A stretch of DNA of 38,294 nt from an uncultured Bacteroidales bacterium (GCA_946410455.1 CAMKAJ010000024.1:1-38294), one strand, 5' to 3'; counted from the stretch's first letter, positions 6,271-14,848 are shown. Notes: a model not told the origin generated them from the letters alone. Translations and numbers: made by a program.

Positions 6271-9213
6271 ATGAAGTATTCCAAGATAGTTTGTTTAATT
6301 GGCGCTTTACTGATGAGTGCCACCGTTTTTGCGCAGAACCGCCTTACTGCGGTCTTGATTGACGAGTCCAACGGAGACCCCGTGGGCTTTGCCACCGTGT
6401 CCCTTACCCGAGAGGGCGCCCAGAAGCCGGCAAAGTACGTTCTCAGTGATTCTGAGGGAAAGGTTGACATTACCGGAGTGCGCCCCGGAGCGTACAAGTT
6501 CAAGGCGGAGCTTCTCGGATATGTGACCTACGAGAAGGACGTCAAGATTCCCGATGTAAAGGATCTTGGAGAAGTGAAGATGAAGGTAGACCGCACCCAG
6601 CTCGATGCAGCTTCTGTTTCGGCTGTTGGCAACCCCATCATAATAAAGAAGGACACCATCGAGTATAACGCTTCCTCTTTCAAGACAACCGACAACGACG
6701 TGCTGGAAGACCTGCTCAAGAAACTCCCCGGAGTGGAGGTGAGCGAGGATGGCGCCATTACTGTTAACGGACAGACTATCAAGAAGATAACCATAGATGG
6801 CAAGACTTTCTTCCTGGACGACCCTCAGCTGGCGTCCAAGAATATCCCCGCCAAGATAGTGAATAAGCTCAAAGTTATCGACAAGAAGTCGGAGCAGGCT
6901 GAGTTCACCGGAATCGACGATGGTGAGGAAGAGACTGTAATCGACCTCAGCATCAAGCCCGGCATGATGAAAGGCTCTTTTGGCAACATCATGGCAGGTG
7001 GTGGTCACGACCTCAAGGAAACATATCAGGAAGGAAAGGATTGGAAAAATGACGGCTGGCGCTATCAGGCTGCTGCATTTGCCGGCAAGTTCACAGACAA
7101 GACTCAGCTCTCCGTTATTGCCAATGCCAACAATACCAACAACCGTGGCTTTAACGACCTGGCCGGCTCCATGATGGGCAACATGCGCGGCGGTGGCGGC
7201 GGTATGGGCGGCGGCCGAGGCGGCAACATGAACGACAACGGTATTACTGAATCTTGGATGGGTGGTGCCAACGGTGCCTGGACCCTCTTCGACGGGAATA
7301 TGGACCTGAGCGGCAACTATCTGTACAACAATACCCGCAAGTACGTGGAAGAGCAGAGCTCCAAGACTACTTATCTGGAAGATCATAATATGATTTACGA
7401 TTCCGACGGACACAACGATACTCGCAGCTGGGGGCACCGCGTCGGAGTGCGGCTGGACCATAAGTTTTCCGAGAATACTTCTATACTTTTCGAGCCGCGC
7501 ATAAACTTCGGCGGCGGCTCGTTTGAGCAGAGTAACAATTATTTAACCGATTACGATTATGACTCTGCGATAAGCCATATCAACAAGGGTAACTCGTTGA
7601 ATACCGGAGAGAACCGTAATCTAACCACCAGCGGCTTCGCACTGCTGCGCCAGCGGCTTGGGAAGCCTGGCCGCACCCTGACAGTCATGGGTCGCTACAG
7701 CTTCTCCAACAATGAACTGAACTCTATAAACTTCTCAGAGGTCAACTCCGGCTATACGTCCGAAGGTGAGTGGGGAAAATACGAGCTGACAGACCAGAAT
7801 ATCGAGCAGAAGAGCCAGTCTGTGTCGGCTTTCGGCCGTGCCACTTATACCGAGCCTCTGGGCGGCAATTTCTATGTGGAGGCCAACTACGGATACAACT
7901 GGTCTCTCTCCACTTCCTACAAGAGCGTTTATGACCGCACTAACGATGGCGTCCTGGATGAGTACTATTCCAACCGTATATCCAATCTCAACAGCCGTCA
8001 CGACATAGGCGCCAACGTACTCTATCAGATAGAGAAGTTCCGCGCCCAGCTGGGATTCTCCGCTCAGCCCACGAAGACCGTGAACGAAACGGTTCGCGCC
8101 GGGAAGGAACAGAAGTACGATGATACCCGCTGGCGTTATGCTCCTACCGCAATGCTCTGGTGGGAGATGGGAGAGAATTCCAACATGCGCGTATTCTACC
8201 GTGGATGGTCCAACCAGCCATCGGTGTCGCAGTTGCTGCCTGTGCCGGACAATACCGACCCTCTGAACATCAGCTTCGGTAACCCTTCGCTCGCTCCCTA
8301 TTTCAGCCACAATTTCAACGGCGACTTCCGAATGAACAACCGCAAGTCGTTTGCCTCCGTAAACGCCAGGTTCAACGGCAGTTACGTGCAGGATCCCATT
8401 ATCAGCGCCATCTGGTACGGCCCCAACGGAGCCCGTTACTCCATGCCTTTCAACGGCCCTGCGTCGTTCAATGCCGGAGCGAACGTCTTTGCCAACATCC
8501 CCATAGGCAAGTCGAACTTCTCTATAGGGGAGATGGCAAGAATCAATTACAGCAAGAGCTCTTCTTATGTGGGAGGGGATGATGTAACGGCCATGATTGC
8601 TGACAATAATATCTACAATGCCGAAACAGGCGATATGGACTACGACAAATTCCTGAAGGCATACAATCTGGGAGAGTTCAAGTTTACGGAGAATACCACC
8701 CGCACCCTCAGCGCCACCGAGCGCCTGCGCGTGACCTACCGCAGCGACGCCCTTGAGCTCAGCGTGAGCGGCCGCACCCGGGTGAACAAGAGCTGGTACA
8801 CAATAGCCCAGGTGTCTGATAACACCCTGACCTTCAACAACCAGGTTCGCGCTACCGCCAACTGGACTTGGGAGCAGACTGGTATCACCCTTAAGAGCGA
8901 GTACAACTTCAACTGGTACAACGGATATGCCAGCAGCCTTAATTATACTCCCGAGCATGTGCTTAACGCTGAGATCCAGAAGCTTCTCTTCAATAAGAAG
9001 GCCACGCTTGCAATCAAGGGCTACGATATTCTGGGCCAGGCCAAGAACCTGAGTGTATCTGATAATGCCAACTACCATTCCGAGGTGTGGAACAATACCC
9101 TTGGACGCTATATCATAGTTTCGCTTACCTGGCGCTTCGGCACCTTCGACCGCGAGAAGATGCGTCCGCGCGGCATGGGTCACGGCGGCCCCGGAGGTCC
9201 TGGCAGGAGATAG
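6271..9213 (+). CDS. Outer membrane beta-barrel protein with carboxypeptidase-regulatory-like N-terminus
   Basis: This 980-residue protein has a signal peptide ending VFAQ (about residue 22). A carboxypeptidase D regulatory-like domain follows (about 24-105), then a TonB-plug-like region with KKLPGVEV and a long beta-barrel of the OMP_b-brl type rich in aromatic/Gly strands. A Gly/Met-rich low-complexity loop lies near residues 300-320, and a Gly-rich tail ends GGPGGPGRR. Related proteins are TonB-receptor-like, but no SusD partner lies next to it and its cargo is unknown. The frame is open upstream to 6241, but only the ATG at 6271 gives a proper signal peptide. It ends at a strong terminator. 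Confidence 0.88.
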   Translation: MKYSKIVCLIGALLMSATVFAQNRLTAVLIDESNGDPVGFATVSLTREGAQKPAKYVLSDSEGKVDITGVRPGAYKFKAELLGYVTYEKDVKIPDVKDLGEVKMKVDRTQLDAASVSAVGNPIIIKKDTIEYNASSFKTTDNDVLEDLLKKLPGVEVSEDGAITVNGQTIKKITIDGKTFFLDDPQLASKNIPAKIVNKLKVIDKKSEQAEFTGIDDGEEETVIDLSIKPGMMKGSFGNIMAGGGHDLKETYQEGKDWKNDGWRYQAAAFAGKFTDKTQLSVIANANNTNNRGFNDLAGSMMGNMRGGGGGMGGGRGGNMNDNGITESWMGGANGAWTLFDGNMDLSGNYLYNNTRKYVEEQSSKTTYLEDHNMIYDSDGHNDTRSWGHRVGVRLDHKFSENTSILFEPRINFGGGSFEQSNNYLTDYDYDSAISHINKGNSLNTGENRNLTTSGFALLRQRLGKPGRTLTVMGRYSFSNNELNSINFSEVNSGYTSEGEWGKYELTDQNIEQKSQSVSAFGRATYTEPLGGNFYVEANYGYNWSLSTSYKSVYDRTNDGVLDEYYSNRISNLNSRHDIGANVLYQIEKFRAQLGFSAQPTKTVNETVRAGKEQKYDDTRWRYAPTAMLWWEMGENSNMRVFYRGWSNQPSVSQLLPVPDNTDPLNISFGNPSLAPYFSHNFNGDFRMNNRKSFASVNARFNGSYVQDPIISAIWYGPNGARYSMPFNGPASFNAGANVFANIPIGKSNFSIGEMARINYSKSSSYVGGDDVTAMIADNNIYNAETGDMDYDKFLKAYNLGEFKFTENTTRTLSATERLRVTYRSDALELSVSGRTRVNKSWYTIAQVSDNTLTFNNQVRATANWTWEQTGITLKSEYNFNWYNGYASSLNYTPEHVLNAEIQKLLFNKKATLAIKGYDILGQAKNLSVSDNANYHSEVWNNTLGRYIIVSLTWRFGTFDREKMRPRGMGHGGPGGPGRR

Positions 9214-9218
9214 CCAAA

Positions 9219-9253
9219 AACGTGCGTTTGCTTGCAGACGCACGTTTTTTTTT
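9219..9253 (+). terminator. Terminator after the outer membrane protein gene
   Basis: AACGTGCGT (9219-9227) pairs perfectly with ACGCACGTT (9238-9246) and is followed by a T-run to 9253. A weak promoter for the next gene (TAACTTTA at 9255-9262) directly abuts it. Confidence 0.85.
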
Positions 9254-9268
9254 CTAACTTTACGCGTT

Positions 9269-10594
9269 ATGAGTACAAAGACTAAACACAGTTTCAAGTA
9301 TTGGCAGTGGAGAGTCATCATCTGCTCGATGATAGGCTACGCTATGTTCTACTTTGTGCGTAAGAACTTCTCCTTTGCCATCCCGCTCATCCAGGAGCAG
9401 TATCCGGATATTACCAAGGCTCAATTCGGTGCAATTATCTCTGCCGGCGGTATCATCTACGGAATTTCCAAATTGATAAATGGTGTTATAGGCGACCGTA
9501 CAAACGCCCGCTGGCATCTGGTGATTGGATTGGGCATCTGCGTGGCCGTGAACTTCCTCTTCGGCTGGACTGACAAGCTCACCACCCTCATTACCGGTGC
9601 ACAGGGCGGCCCGGACTTTATTGGCGGATTCGTGACAATAATGTCTGTGCTGTACATCATCAACCAGATATTTCAGGGCTGCGGTTTTGCTCCTTGTAAC
9701 CACTTGATGGTGAGCTGGGTACCTCCACACGAACTGGCCACCAAGATGAGTATATGGAACACTTCGCACAGCGTGGGTGCCTTTGTGGCCGCAGTTATCT
9801 GCGGTTATCTTACAAGCTGGCAGCTCTGCTTCTGGGTGCCTGCATGCATCTCGCTGTTCGGAGTTTTCTTTATAATAGTTACCCTGCGCGATACACCTAA
9901 GTCTGTAGGCCTTCCTGAGCTTCCTAAAGTAGAAGGAGAGCTGGATGAGAGTAAGGGAAAAGACAAGAAAGAGTGGCGTAAATTCCTGATTCAGAAGGTG
10001 TTCCTCAATCCGGTAATCTGGATCCTTGCGCTCACGGACCTCTTTGTGTACGTAGTGCGTTTTGCTATCCTCGACTGGGGCCCCTCGATGCTTCAGGACA
10101 TGGGCCTGAGCCAGGCTCTCTCAGGATGGACCGTAGCCATATTCGAGGTGGCTGGATGCCTGGGAATGATTTTCGCCGGTTATGTGTCCGACAAACTCTT
10201 CAAGAGTCGCAGCCAGAGGGTATGCGCTATAGAGATGGTGCTCGTGGCCCTTTGTCTGGTGGCCCTGCATTATATCCAGGATATGCACTCGCCGGTGCTG
10301 TTCTTGGTGGTCCTGGCGCTTGCCGGGTTCTTCCTCTATGGACCTCAAGCGCTGCTTGGCGTGGTTGCATCCAATGAGGTGAGCAAGAAGGCTGCGTCCT
10401 CTGCAGTGGGCATTATCGGATTTATGAGCTATCTCAGTACGCTCATCACCGGTTATCCTCTCGGCAAGTTCGCCGATACCTACGGCTGGCACCCCATCTT
10501 CATTCTGATGGCCGGTGTTGCCGTAATCGGCTTCCTGCTTATCGTTACCTTGTGGAACCTTAAAGACCGTTCACGCAGCGTCGCTGCCGAGTAA
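9269..10594 (+). CDS. MFS organophosphate:phosphate antiporter (GlpT/UhpT family)
   Basis: This 441-residue integral membrane protein has about 12 hydrophobic segments in two halves, separated by a charged loop rich in Lys/Glu (about residues 215-240). The N-terminal FYFVRKNFSFAIP resembles the conserved Arg-containing first helix of the organophosphate/inorganic phosphate antiporters. These exchange glycerol-3-phosphate or hexose-phosphate for phosphate; UhpC-like members are sensors. It is followed after only 2 bases by ptsH and then ptsI, so a phospho-sugar transporter shares an operon with the general PTS enzymes. The exact substrate cannot be read from sequence. Confidence 0.85.
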   Translation: MSTKTKHSFKYWQWRVIICSMIGYAMFYFVRKNFSFAIPLIQEQYPDITKAQFGAIISAGGIIYGISKLINGVIGDRTNARWHLVIGLGICVAVNFLFGWTDKLTTLITGAQGGPDFIGGFVTIMSVLYIINQIFQGCGFAPCNHLMVSWVPPHELATKMSIWNTSHSVGAFVAAVICGYLTSWQLCFWVPACISLFGVFFIIVTLRDTPKSVGLPELPKVEGELDESKGKDKKEWRKFLIQKVFLNPVIWILALTDLFVYVVRFAILDWGPSMLQDMGLSQALSGWTVAIFEVAGCLGMIFAGYVSDKLFKSRSQRVCAIEMVLVALCLVALHYIQDMHSPVLFLVVLALAGFFLYGPQALLGVVASNEVSKKAASSAVGIIGFMSYLSTLITGYPLGKFADTYGWHPIFILMAGVAVIGFLLIVTLWNLKDRSRSVAAE

Positions 10595-10596
10595 GT

Positions 10597-10860
10597 ATGG
10601 TTTCCGCAAAGACAGTCATACAGGCTCCCACCGGGCTGCACGCGCGCCCGGCGGGAGAACTGGTGGCTCTGGTGAAGAGCTTTGAGGGCTCTTCCGTAAA
10701 ACTTACCGCCGGCGGTCGTCCGGTAAACGCCGCGTCTATGCTCTCCGTCCTTTCGCTCGGCCTCAAATGCGGCGCCGAAGTGGAAATCTCCGTTGACGGC
10801 GGCAGGGAAGACGAGGCGCTGGCGGCGGTTAAATCTTTTCTTGAATCCCTTGCCGGCTGA
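10597..10860 (+). CDS. ptsH: Phosphocarrier protein HPr
   Basis: This 87-residue protein carries the phospho-acceptor His15 in GLHARPAGEL. It takes phosphate from Enzyme I and hands it to EIIA domains. A Ser at 47 sits where HPr kinase targets Ser46 in Firmicutes. No HPr kinase gene is in this window, so regulatory use is open. It lies 2 bases after the antiporter gene and 2 bases before ptsI. Base composition is G+C-rich. A real PTS-type HPr rather than an NPr-only role is suggested by the nearby mtlA. Confidence 0.93.
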   Translation: MVSAKTVIQAPTGLHARPAGELVALVKSFEGSSVKLTAGGRPVNAASMLSVLSLGLKCGAEVEISVDGGREDEALAAVKSFLESLAG

Positions 10861-10862
10861 GT

Positions 10863-12317
10863 ATGAAGTGCACAGGACCGGCATTTCTCTGGAACAGGAC
10901 CGCCTCCGACGTGGCGGTCCGTTCGTTTGACGAGGCCTTCGGTCTTGTACGCGCAGAATTAGCCTTGGCATCCGGTTCCGGTGACGCGGCTGAAGTTTTC
11001 TCCGCCCATCTCGAGATGCTGGAAGACCCGATGCTGCGGGAGGCCGTAGATTCTGAGCTGGCAGCCGGGAAGCAACCGCTGGAGGCTGTTGATGCCGCCT
11101 GCAGCTGCATCTGCGCGATGTTTGCCGATATCGACGACGAGTATCTTCGAGCCCGTGTTGATGACGTCCGCGACGTGTTTGCCCGCCTGCGCGAGGCTAT
11201 GTGCGGCGAATCGGCCGTGCGCGAGATTCCTGCCGGCTCTGTTATAGTGTCCACTGAGCTCCTGCCGTCGGATACCGCCCGCATTGACTTTTCCAGCATT
11301 TCCGGAATCCTTTGCGCCCGGGGGAGCGTCACCAGCCACGTTTGCATAATCGCTCACGCCCACGGCGTGCCCATTCGCGTTGGAGCAGATATTTCCGGCA
11401 TACGCGAGGGCGATATTGTGGAAGTTGACGACCCGCTTGTTGGGGGTACTGCTAATGTAGTCGCGCAGGTGCGCGCCGCCGGCCGTCGTGTTTATGCCAA
11501 CGCCGGCAGCGTGGAAGAGGTGCGGGCTGCTATTGCCGCCGGAGCCGACGGAATCGGCCTCTTCCGCACGGAGTTCCTCTTCATCGGGCGGGAGTGTATG
11601 CCGTCGGAAGATGAGCAGCGGGCGCTTTATCGTGAAGCGCTCGGGGCCTGCGGCGGCAAGCCCTTGACAATCAGACTGCTGGATATCGGAGGCGACAAGT
11701 CGCTGCCTTATCTTCCCGTGCCTGCAGAGGACAATCCTTTCCTTGGTCTGCGCGGAATTCGCTTCCTGCTGGCTCATCCCGAGTTGGCGGAAACCCAGTT
11801 GCGCGCGATAGCCGCTGCCGCCTGCGAGGTGCGGGACGCCCATCCGGACTGGTTCGCCTTCGGCACCCCGGTTCGGGTGATGCTGCCGATGGTCTGTACG
11901 GTAGATGAAGTCCGGCGCGTCCGATCGATGCTGGCCGGCGTGGCAGGGGAGACCTGCCCGGTTGAAGTCGGCATTATGGTGGAGACACCTGCGGCCGTGC
12001 TGTGCGCGCAGGAACTGGCCGCGGAGTGCGACTTCTTCAGCATCGGCACCAACGACCTCACGCAGTACGTTATGGCCGCCGATCGCGGTAACGCCAGCGT
12101 CGGCTCCCTCTACGACGCCCAGTCGCCCGCCGTCCGCCGTGCAGTCGCCCTCACCGTCGCTGCCGCCCACTCCGCCGTCCGTCCCTCCAGCCCTGTCAGC
12201 GCCGCCCGTCCGTCCGGCATTCCCGTCGGCATCTGCGGCGAGCTCGCATCCGACCCTTCGGCCACCTCCTGGCTCCTCGCCTCCGGCCTCGACTCCTTCA
12301 GCCTCTCGCGCCTGTAG
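10863..12317 (+). CDS. ptsI: PTS Enzyme I, unusually compact
   Basis: Enzyme I transfers phosphate from PEP to HPr. Key residues are kept: phospho-His159 in SVTSHVCIIAH, PEP-binding Arg235 in GLFRTEF, Arg in GLRGIRF, the SIGTNDLTQY block and Cys458 in GICGEL. Length is 484 residues, against about 575 in E. coli. By counting from conserved residues, about 30 residues are missing before the phospho-His. About 31 are missing between phospho-His and the PEP site, which is the inter-domain linker helix. About 47 are missing after the Cys (the final helices). An extra Pro/Ser/Ala stretch precedes the Cys block. The last 200 bases of the gene are extremely C-rich. It is likely functional but minimal; a decaying 3' end is the alternative. 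Confidence 0.9.
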   Translation: MKCTGPAFLWNRTASDVAVRSFDEAFGLVRAELALASGSGDAAEVFSAHLEMLEDPMLREAVDSELAAGKQPLEAVDAACSCICAMFADIDDEYLRARVDDVRDVFARLREAMCGESAVREIPAGSVIVSTELLPSDTARIDFSSISGILCARGSVTSHVCIIAHAHGVPIRVGADISGIREGDIVEVDDPLVGGTANVVAQVRAAGRRVYANAGSVEEVRAAIAAGADGIGLFRTEFLFIGRECMPSEDEQRALYREALGACGGKPLTIRLLDIGGDKSLPYLPVPAEDNPFLGLRGIRFLLAHPELAETQLRAIAAAACEVRDAHPDWFAFGTPVRVMLPMVCTVDEVRRVRSMLAGVAGETCPVEVGIMVETPAAVLCAQELAAECDFFSIGTNDLTQYVMAADRGNASVGSLYDAQSPAVRRAVALTVAAAHSAVRPSSPVSAARPSGIPVGICGELASDPSATSWLLASGLDSFSLSRL

Positions 12318-12420
12318 GCCTTTCGCCTTTGGGCTGCCCGGCCGTTCTTTCCTCCACCGTTCATCCCCCTTCCGACCGTTGCACCCCCTTCGGCCGTTTT
12401 TCGTATCCCGCTGACTGTCA
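12318..12420 (+). terminator. C-rich, possible Rho-dependent (rut-like) region after ptsI
   Basis: After the ptsI stop the plus strand is C-rich and G-poor. It holds degenerate units of about 19 bases (12354-12372, 12373-12391, and partial copies on either side) around CCGTT followed by a C-run. Unstructured C-rich RNA is what Rho binds. The role is inferred from composition only. Confidence 0.35.
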
Positions 12421-12430
12421 GCACATAACA

Positions 12431-12466
12431 GTATCTCCTATGCGCAAAAATACGCATAGGAGATAC
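12431..12466. terminator. Perfect 14-bp inverted repeat between convergent ptsI and mtlD
   Basis: GTATCTCCTATGCG (12431-12444) and its exact complement (12453-12466) flank an 8-base A/T-rich loop. It sits between two convergent genes, as bidirectional terminators do, but lacks a T-run on either side. It could also be a protein-binding palindrome. Confidence 0.5.
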
Positions 12467-12492
12467 AGAAGTCGGTGATTATCAGGAGGTTG

Positions 12493-13641
12493 CTAGAAAC
12501 GCTCGACGGCGTGGTAGGCGTCGGCGATCTCGGCGAGGAGCGGGTCGCCGGCGGGGATGCCGGTGTACTTGACGACGGTGGCCTCGAGGCCCTCGTTCTT
12601 GATGGAGCCTAGCATCTCGACGCTCTGGGCGTCCTGAGCGTTGTCGAAGTGCAGCGCGCCGCCGATGGCGAGCAGAAGCTTGTCGTACGGCAGGCCGAAG
12701 CCCTTGGCGGTCATCATCGGGAGAATCAGACGGTCGTTGGGGGCCAGCTTGCGGAGCGGCTCGCGGCCTACGCGGTCGCACTCGTCGCGCAGGTAGGGAT
12801 TGCTGAAGCGTCGCAGAATCTTCTCGATGTAAGCGAAATGGGCGTCGTGGTCGAAGCCGAACTTGCGCACCAGGCCATCGCCGCTCTGCTGCATCGCCTC
12901 TTTTACCGTAGCTGCAATCTTGGGATCGGCAACGCACTCGCCGATGGTGGCTATGCCTTTCATCTTGCCAAGGTAGGCGGCCGTGGCGTGGCCGGTGTTG
13001 AGGGTGAAGAGCTTGCGCTCCACATAGGCCAGCAGGTTGTCCACGGGAGTCATACCCTTGATTTCGGGCACGGGGCCGACGAAGGATGCGCGCTCAACGT
13101 CCCACTCGTAATACTCCTCGACAGCTACGTCCAGAGGGATTTCGCAGCGCACCGGCGGAACGATACGGTCAACGGCGGCGTCGGGGAACCCCACGTGGGC
13201 GGTGGCCCAGGCAGCGGTTTCTTCGTCGAGCTGTGCGTAAACCAGTTCTTTGAGTTGCGAGGTGGCCTTGAGGCCGTTCTCGCAGGCAATCACGTTGAGA
13301 GGCGCTTCGTTGCCGGCAGCCTTACGGGCGGCGATGCCCTTGGCGACGGTAGGGGCCACGAATTTGAGGATGCGGAGTCCGACAGCCGTAGTTACGATGT
13401 CTGCGCCAGCAATCTCCTGTGCGGCCTCGGGACTGCCGGAATTCACTGCGCGTACGCCTTTTACCTGAATGTCGTAGCTGTTGTGGTCGGAGACGTGAAC
13501 CGTGTATTCCTTACGGGTGTTTATCTGGTTGAGGAGTTCCTCTACCACGTCGGCAAAGACCAGTTCGTAACCTGCCTGGGCGAGTACCGCTCCGATGAAT
13601 CCGCGGCCAATGTTGCCCGCTCCGAATTGAATTGCTTTCAT
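12493..13641 (-). CDS. mtlD: Mannitol-1-phosphate 5-dehydrogenase
   Basis: This 382-residue enzyme has the same length as E. coli MtlD. It oxidises mannitol-1-phosphate to fructose-6-phosphate with NAD+. The Rossmann motif GAGNIGRGFIG is at residues 8-18 and the polyol-dehydrogenase block LFTLNTGHA is intact. It starts 1 base after the esterase gene ends, so it is the last gene of a glycosyltransferase-remnant/esterase/mtlD operon. It is not transcribed with mtlA, which runs the other way. Base composition is G+C-rich, like ptsI and mtlA. Confidence 0.96.
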   Translation of the reverse strand: MKAIQFGAGNIGRGFIGAVLAQAGYELVFADVVEELLNQINTRKEYTVHVSDHNSYDIQVKGVRAVNSGSPEAAQEIAGADIVTTAVGLRILKFVAPTVAKGIAARKAAGNEAPLNVIACENGLKATSQLKELVYAQLDEETAAWATAHVGFPDAAVDRIVPPVRCEIPLDVAVEEYYEWDVERASFVGPVPEIKGMTPVDNLLAYVERKLFTLNTGHATAAYLGKMKGIATIGECVADPKIAATVKEAMQQSGDGLVRKFGFDHDAHFAYIEKILRRFSNPYLRDECDRVGREPLRKLAPNDRLILPMMTAKGFGLPYDKLLLAIGGALHFDNAQDAQSVEMLGSIKNEGLEATVVKYTGIPAGDPLLAEIADAYHAVERF

Positions 13642-13642
13642 A

Positions 13643-14524
13643 TTATTGATTTTTAAACGCTTTTTCGCTGAACAAGATAAAGAATTTTCTCCAATTATAC
13701 CATTCGTGCCCGCCCGGAGTTACCGTAAATCCGTGTTCATATCCCTTACGCGTAAGGGCGTTGTGGAACATCACCATATGCGGGTAGAAGATATCCGTGT
13801 TGCCAATGTACAGGCCGTAATATGAAGGAGGAGTCTCGAACTGCTTCTCCAGTTTGGGCCAAAGCCCGAAGTAGAAGGGGGGATTTCGCAGGCCGGCGGC
13901 TACATCGTACGCATAGGCGGAGAACAGGCCGACGTATTCGAAACTGTCGGGGTTGTTTGCGGAAATGTGCATTGCCTGCAGGGCGCCGGTAGACATACCT
14001 GCTATGGCCCTGCCTTTTTTTTCCGGCACGGTGCGGAAGAGACTGTCAACGGTGGCCACCACATCCTTCATAAAGAAGGATTCGGTTACGCCGTCCACGG
14101 TCCAGAAAGCCCTCACGGCATCTACAGCGTGGCCATTCTTGTAGTCCTTATCTCCGTAGTAATTGTTTTCGTTGGTGAGCACAAGGATAAAATCGCTTGC
14201 AGCGCCCCTGGCCCTAAGGGAGTCAAGGGTAATCAGGCAGTCGCCCCTCTCGATCCAGGTAACCTCATTGCCGCGGGCTCCGTGGAAGAGGTACATAACG
14301 GGGAAGCGCCTGGCTGTGTCGTCGTAGTAGTTTTCCGGCAGATAGACCGTCATCCTGCGCTCCTGCAGGTCGCGCTCGCTGCTCTTGTAACTGATGGCCT
14401 TGATGTAGCCGCGATAGCCCGGCAGGGCTTCGATGTCCTGAGACAACGGTCCGGCAGCGTAACGTTGATTGGCGCAGGATGCAAACGCCAGCAGGAAAAG
14501 AAGTGGGAGCAGCCTGGATTTCAT
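13643..14524 (-). CDS. Esterase-family lipoprotein (alpha/beta hydrolase, esterase D-like)
   Basis: This 293-residue protein starts with a lipoprotein signal (lipobox FASC, Cys17), so it is probably membrane-anchored. The alpha/beta hydrolase core shows the nucleophile elbow GMSTG (Ser178), a probable Asp244 in IGNTD and His273 in GGHEW. The family (putative esterase, PF00756-like) removes acyl groups, often from decorated polysaccharides. The substrate is not known. It begins 4 bases after the glycosyltransferase remnant and is followed 1 base later by mtlD. The frame is open upstream, but the ATG at 14524 gives the lipoprotein signal. Confidence 0.85.
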   Translation of the reverse strand: MKSRLLPLLFLLAFASCANQRYAAGPLSQDIEALPGYRGYIKAISYKSSERDLQERRMTVYLPENYYDDTARRFPVMYLFHGARGNEVTWIERGDCLITLDSLRARGAASDFILVLTNENNYYGDKDYKNGHAVDAVRAFWTVDGVTESFFMKDVVATVDSLFRTVPEKKGRAIAGMSTGALQAMHISANNPDSFEYVGLFSAYAYDVAAGLRNPPFYFGLWPKLEKQFETPPSYYGLYIGNTDIFYPHMVMFHNALTRKGYEHGFTVTPGGHEWYNWRKFFILFSEKAFKNQ

Positions 14525-14528
14525 GGGC

Positions 14529-14837
14529 TTATTTGTGACTGTCGGCGAGAGCCGTCCCGTACATTCCGATGAGCTGCCGCATCGATTCGTCCACATCGAA
14601 GCGCCTTGCGGCGTCGGCGTAAGCCTGGCTGTAGCGGTTGCGCTCCTCCGGATGCTCTATCCACCAGTCGATGCGTGCGGCCAGTGCCTTGCTGTCGCCT
14701 TCCGGGTCGGAATTGCGGACTGCCATCAGACGGGCGTCAACTCCGTGCTGCTTAAGTCTTTTTATGGTATTGAGTATCGCTACGCTAAGGCCGTTGCCCG
14801 GATTGTAGGCGTTGTTGCAAACAAAAAGTGCGTTCAT
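14529..14837 (-). pseudogene. Glycosyltransferase family 4 remnant with in-frame internal deletion
   Basis: The 102-residue frame begins MNALFVCNNAYNPGNGLS, the classic N-terminal strand and donor loop of a GT4 glycosyltransferase. At about residue 47/48 it jumps to what reads as the extreme C-terminus of such an enzyme (ALAARIDWWIEHPEERNRYS, then a terminal helix). A normal GT4 is about 350-400 residues, so some 250-300 residues of the middle, with the nucleotide-sugar site, appear to be missing without a frame break. The junction is near base 14697. No catalytic activity is expected. It may still be expressed, since a -7 box lies upstream and the esterase follows after 4 bases. Confidence 0.7.
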
Positions 14838-14848
14838 AATTTGGAGCG

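Noticed and set aside
7735..9321. Long open frame (528 residues) on the minus strand opposite the outer membrane protein gene
   Set aside because: It mirrors the codon phase of a confidently coding gene, has no domain or signal, and would overlap the whole barrel region.
10959..12170. Open frame of 403 residues on the minus strand opposite ptsI
   Set aside because: High G+C makes long antisense frames common; the plus strand has all Enzyme I motifs.
12318..12414. A frameshift that would restore the missing C-terminus of Enzyme I
   Set aside because: The other two frames past the stop do not read like the terminal EI helices; they give Pro/Arg/Phe-rich low-complexity peptide.
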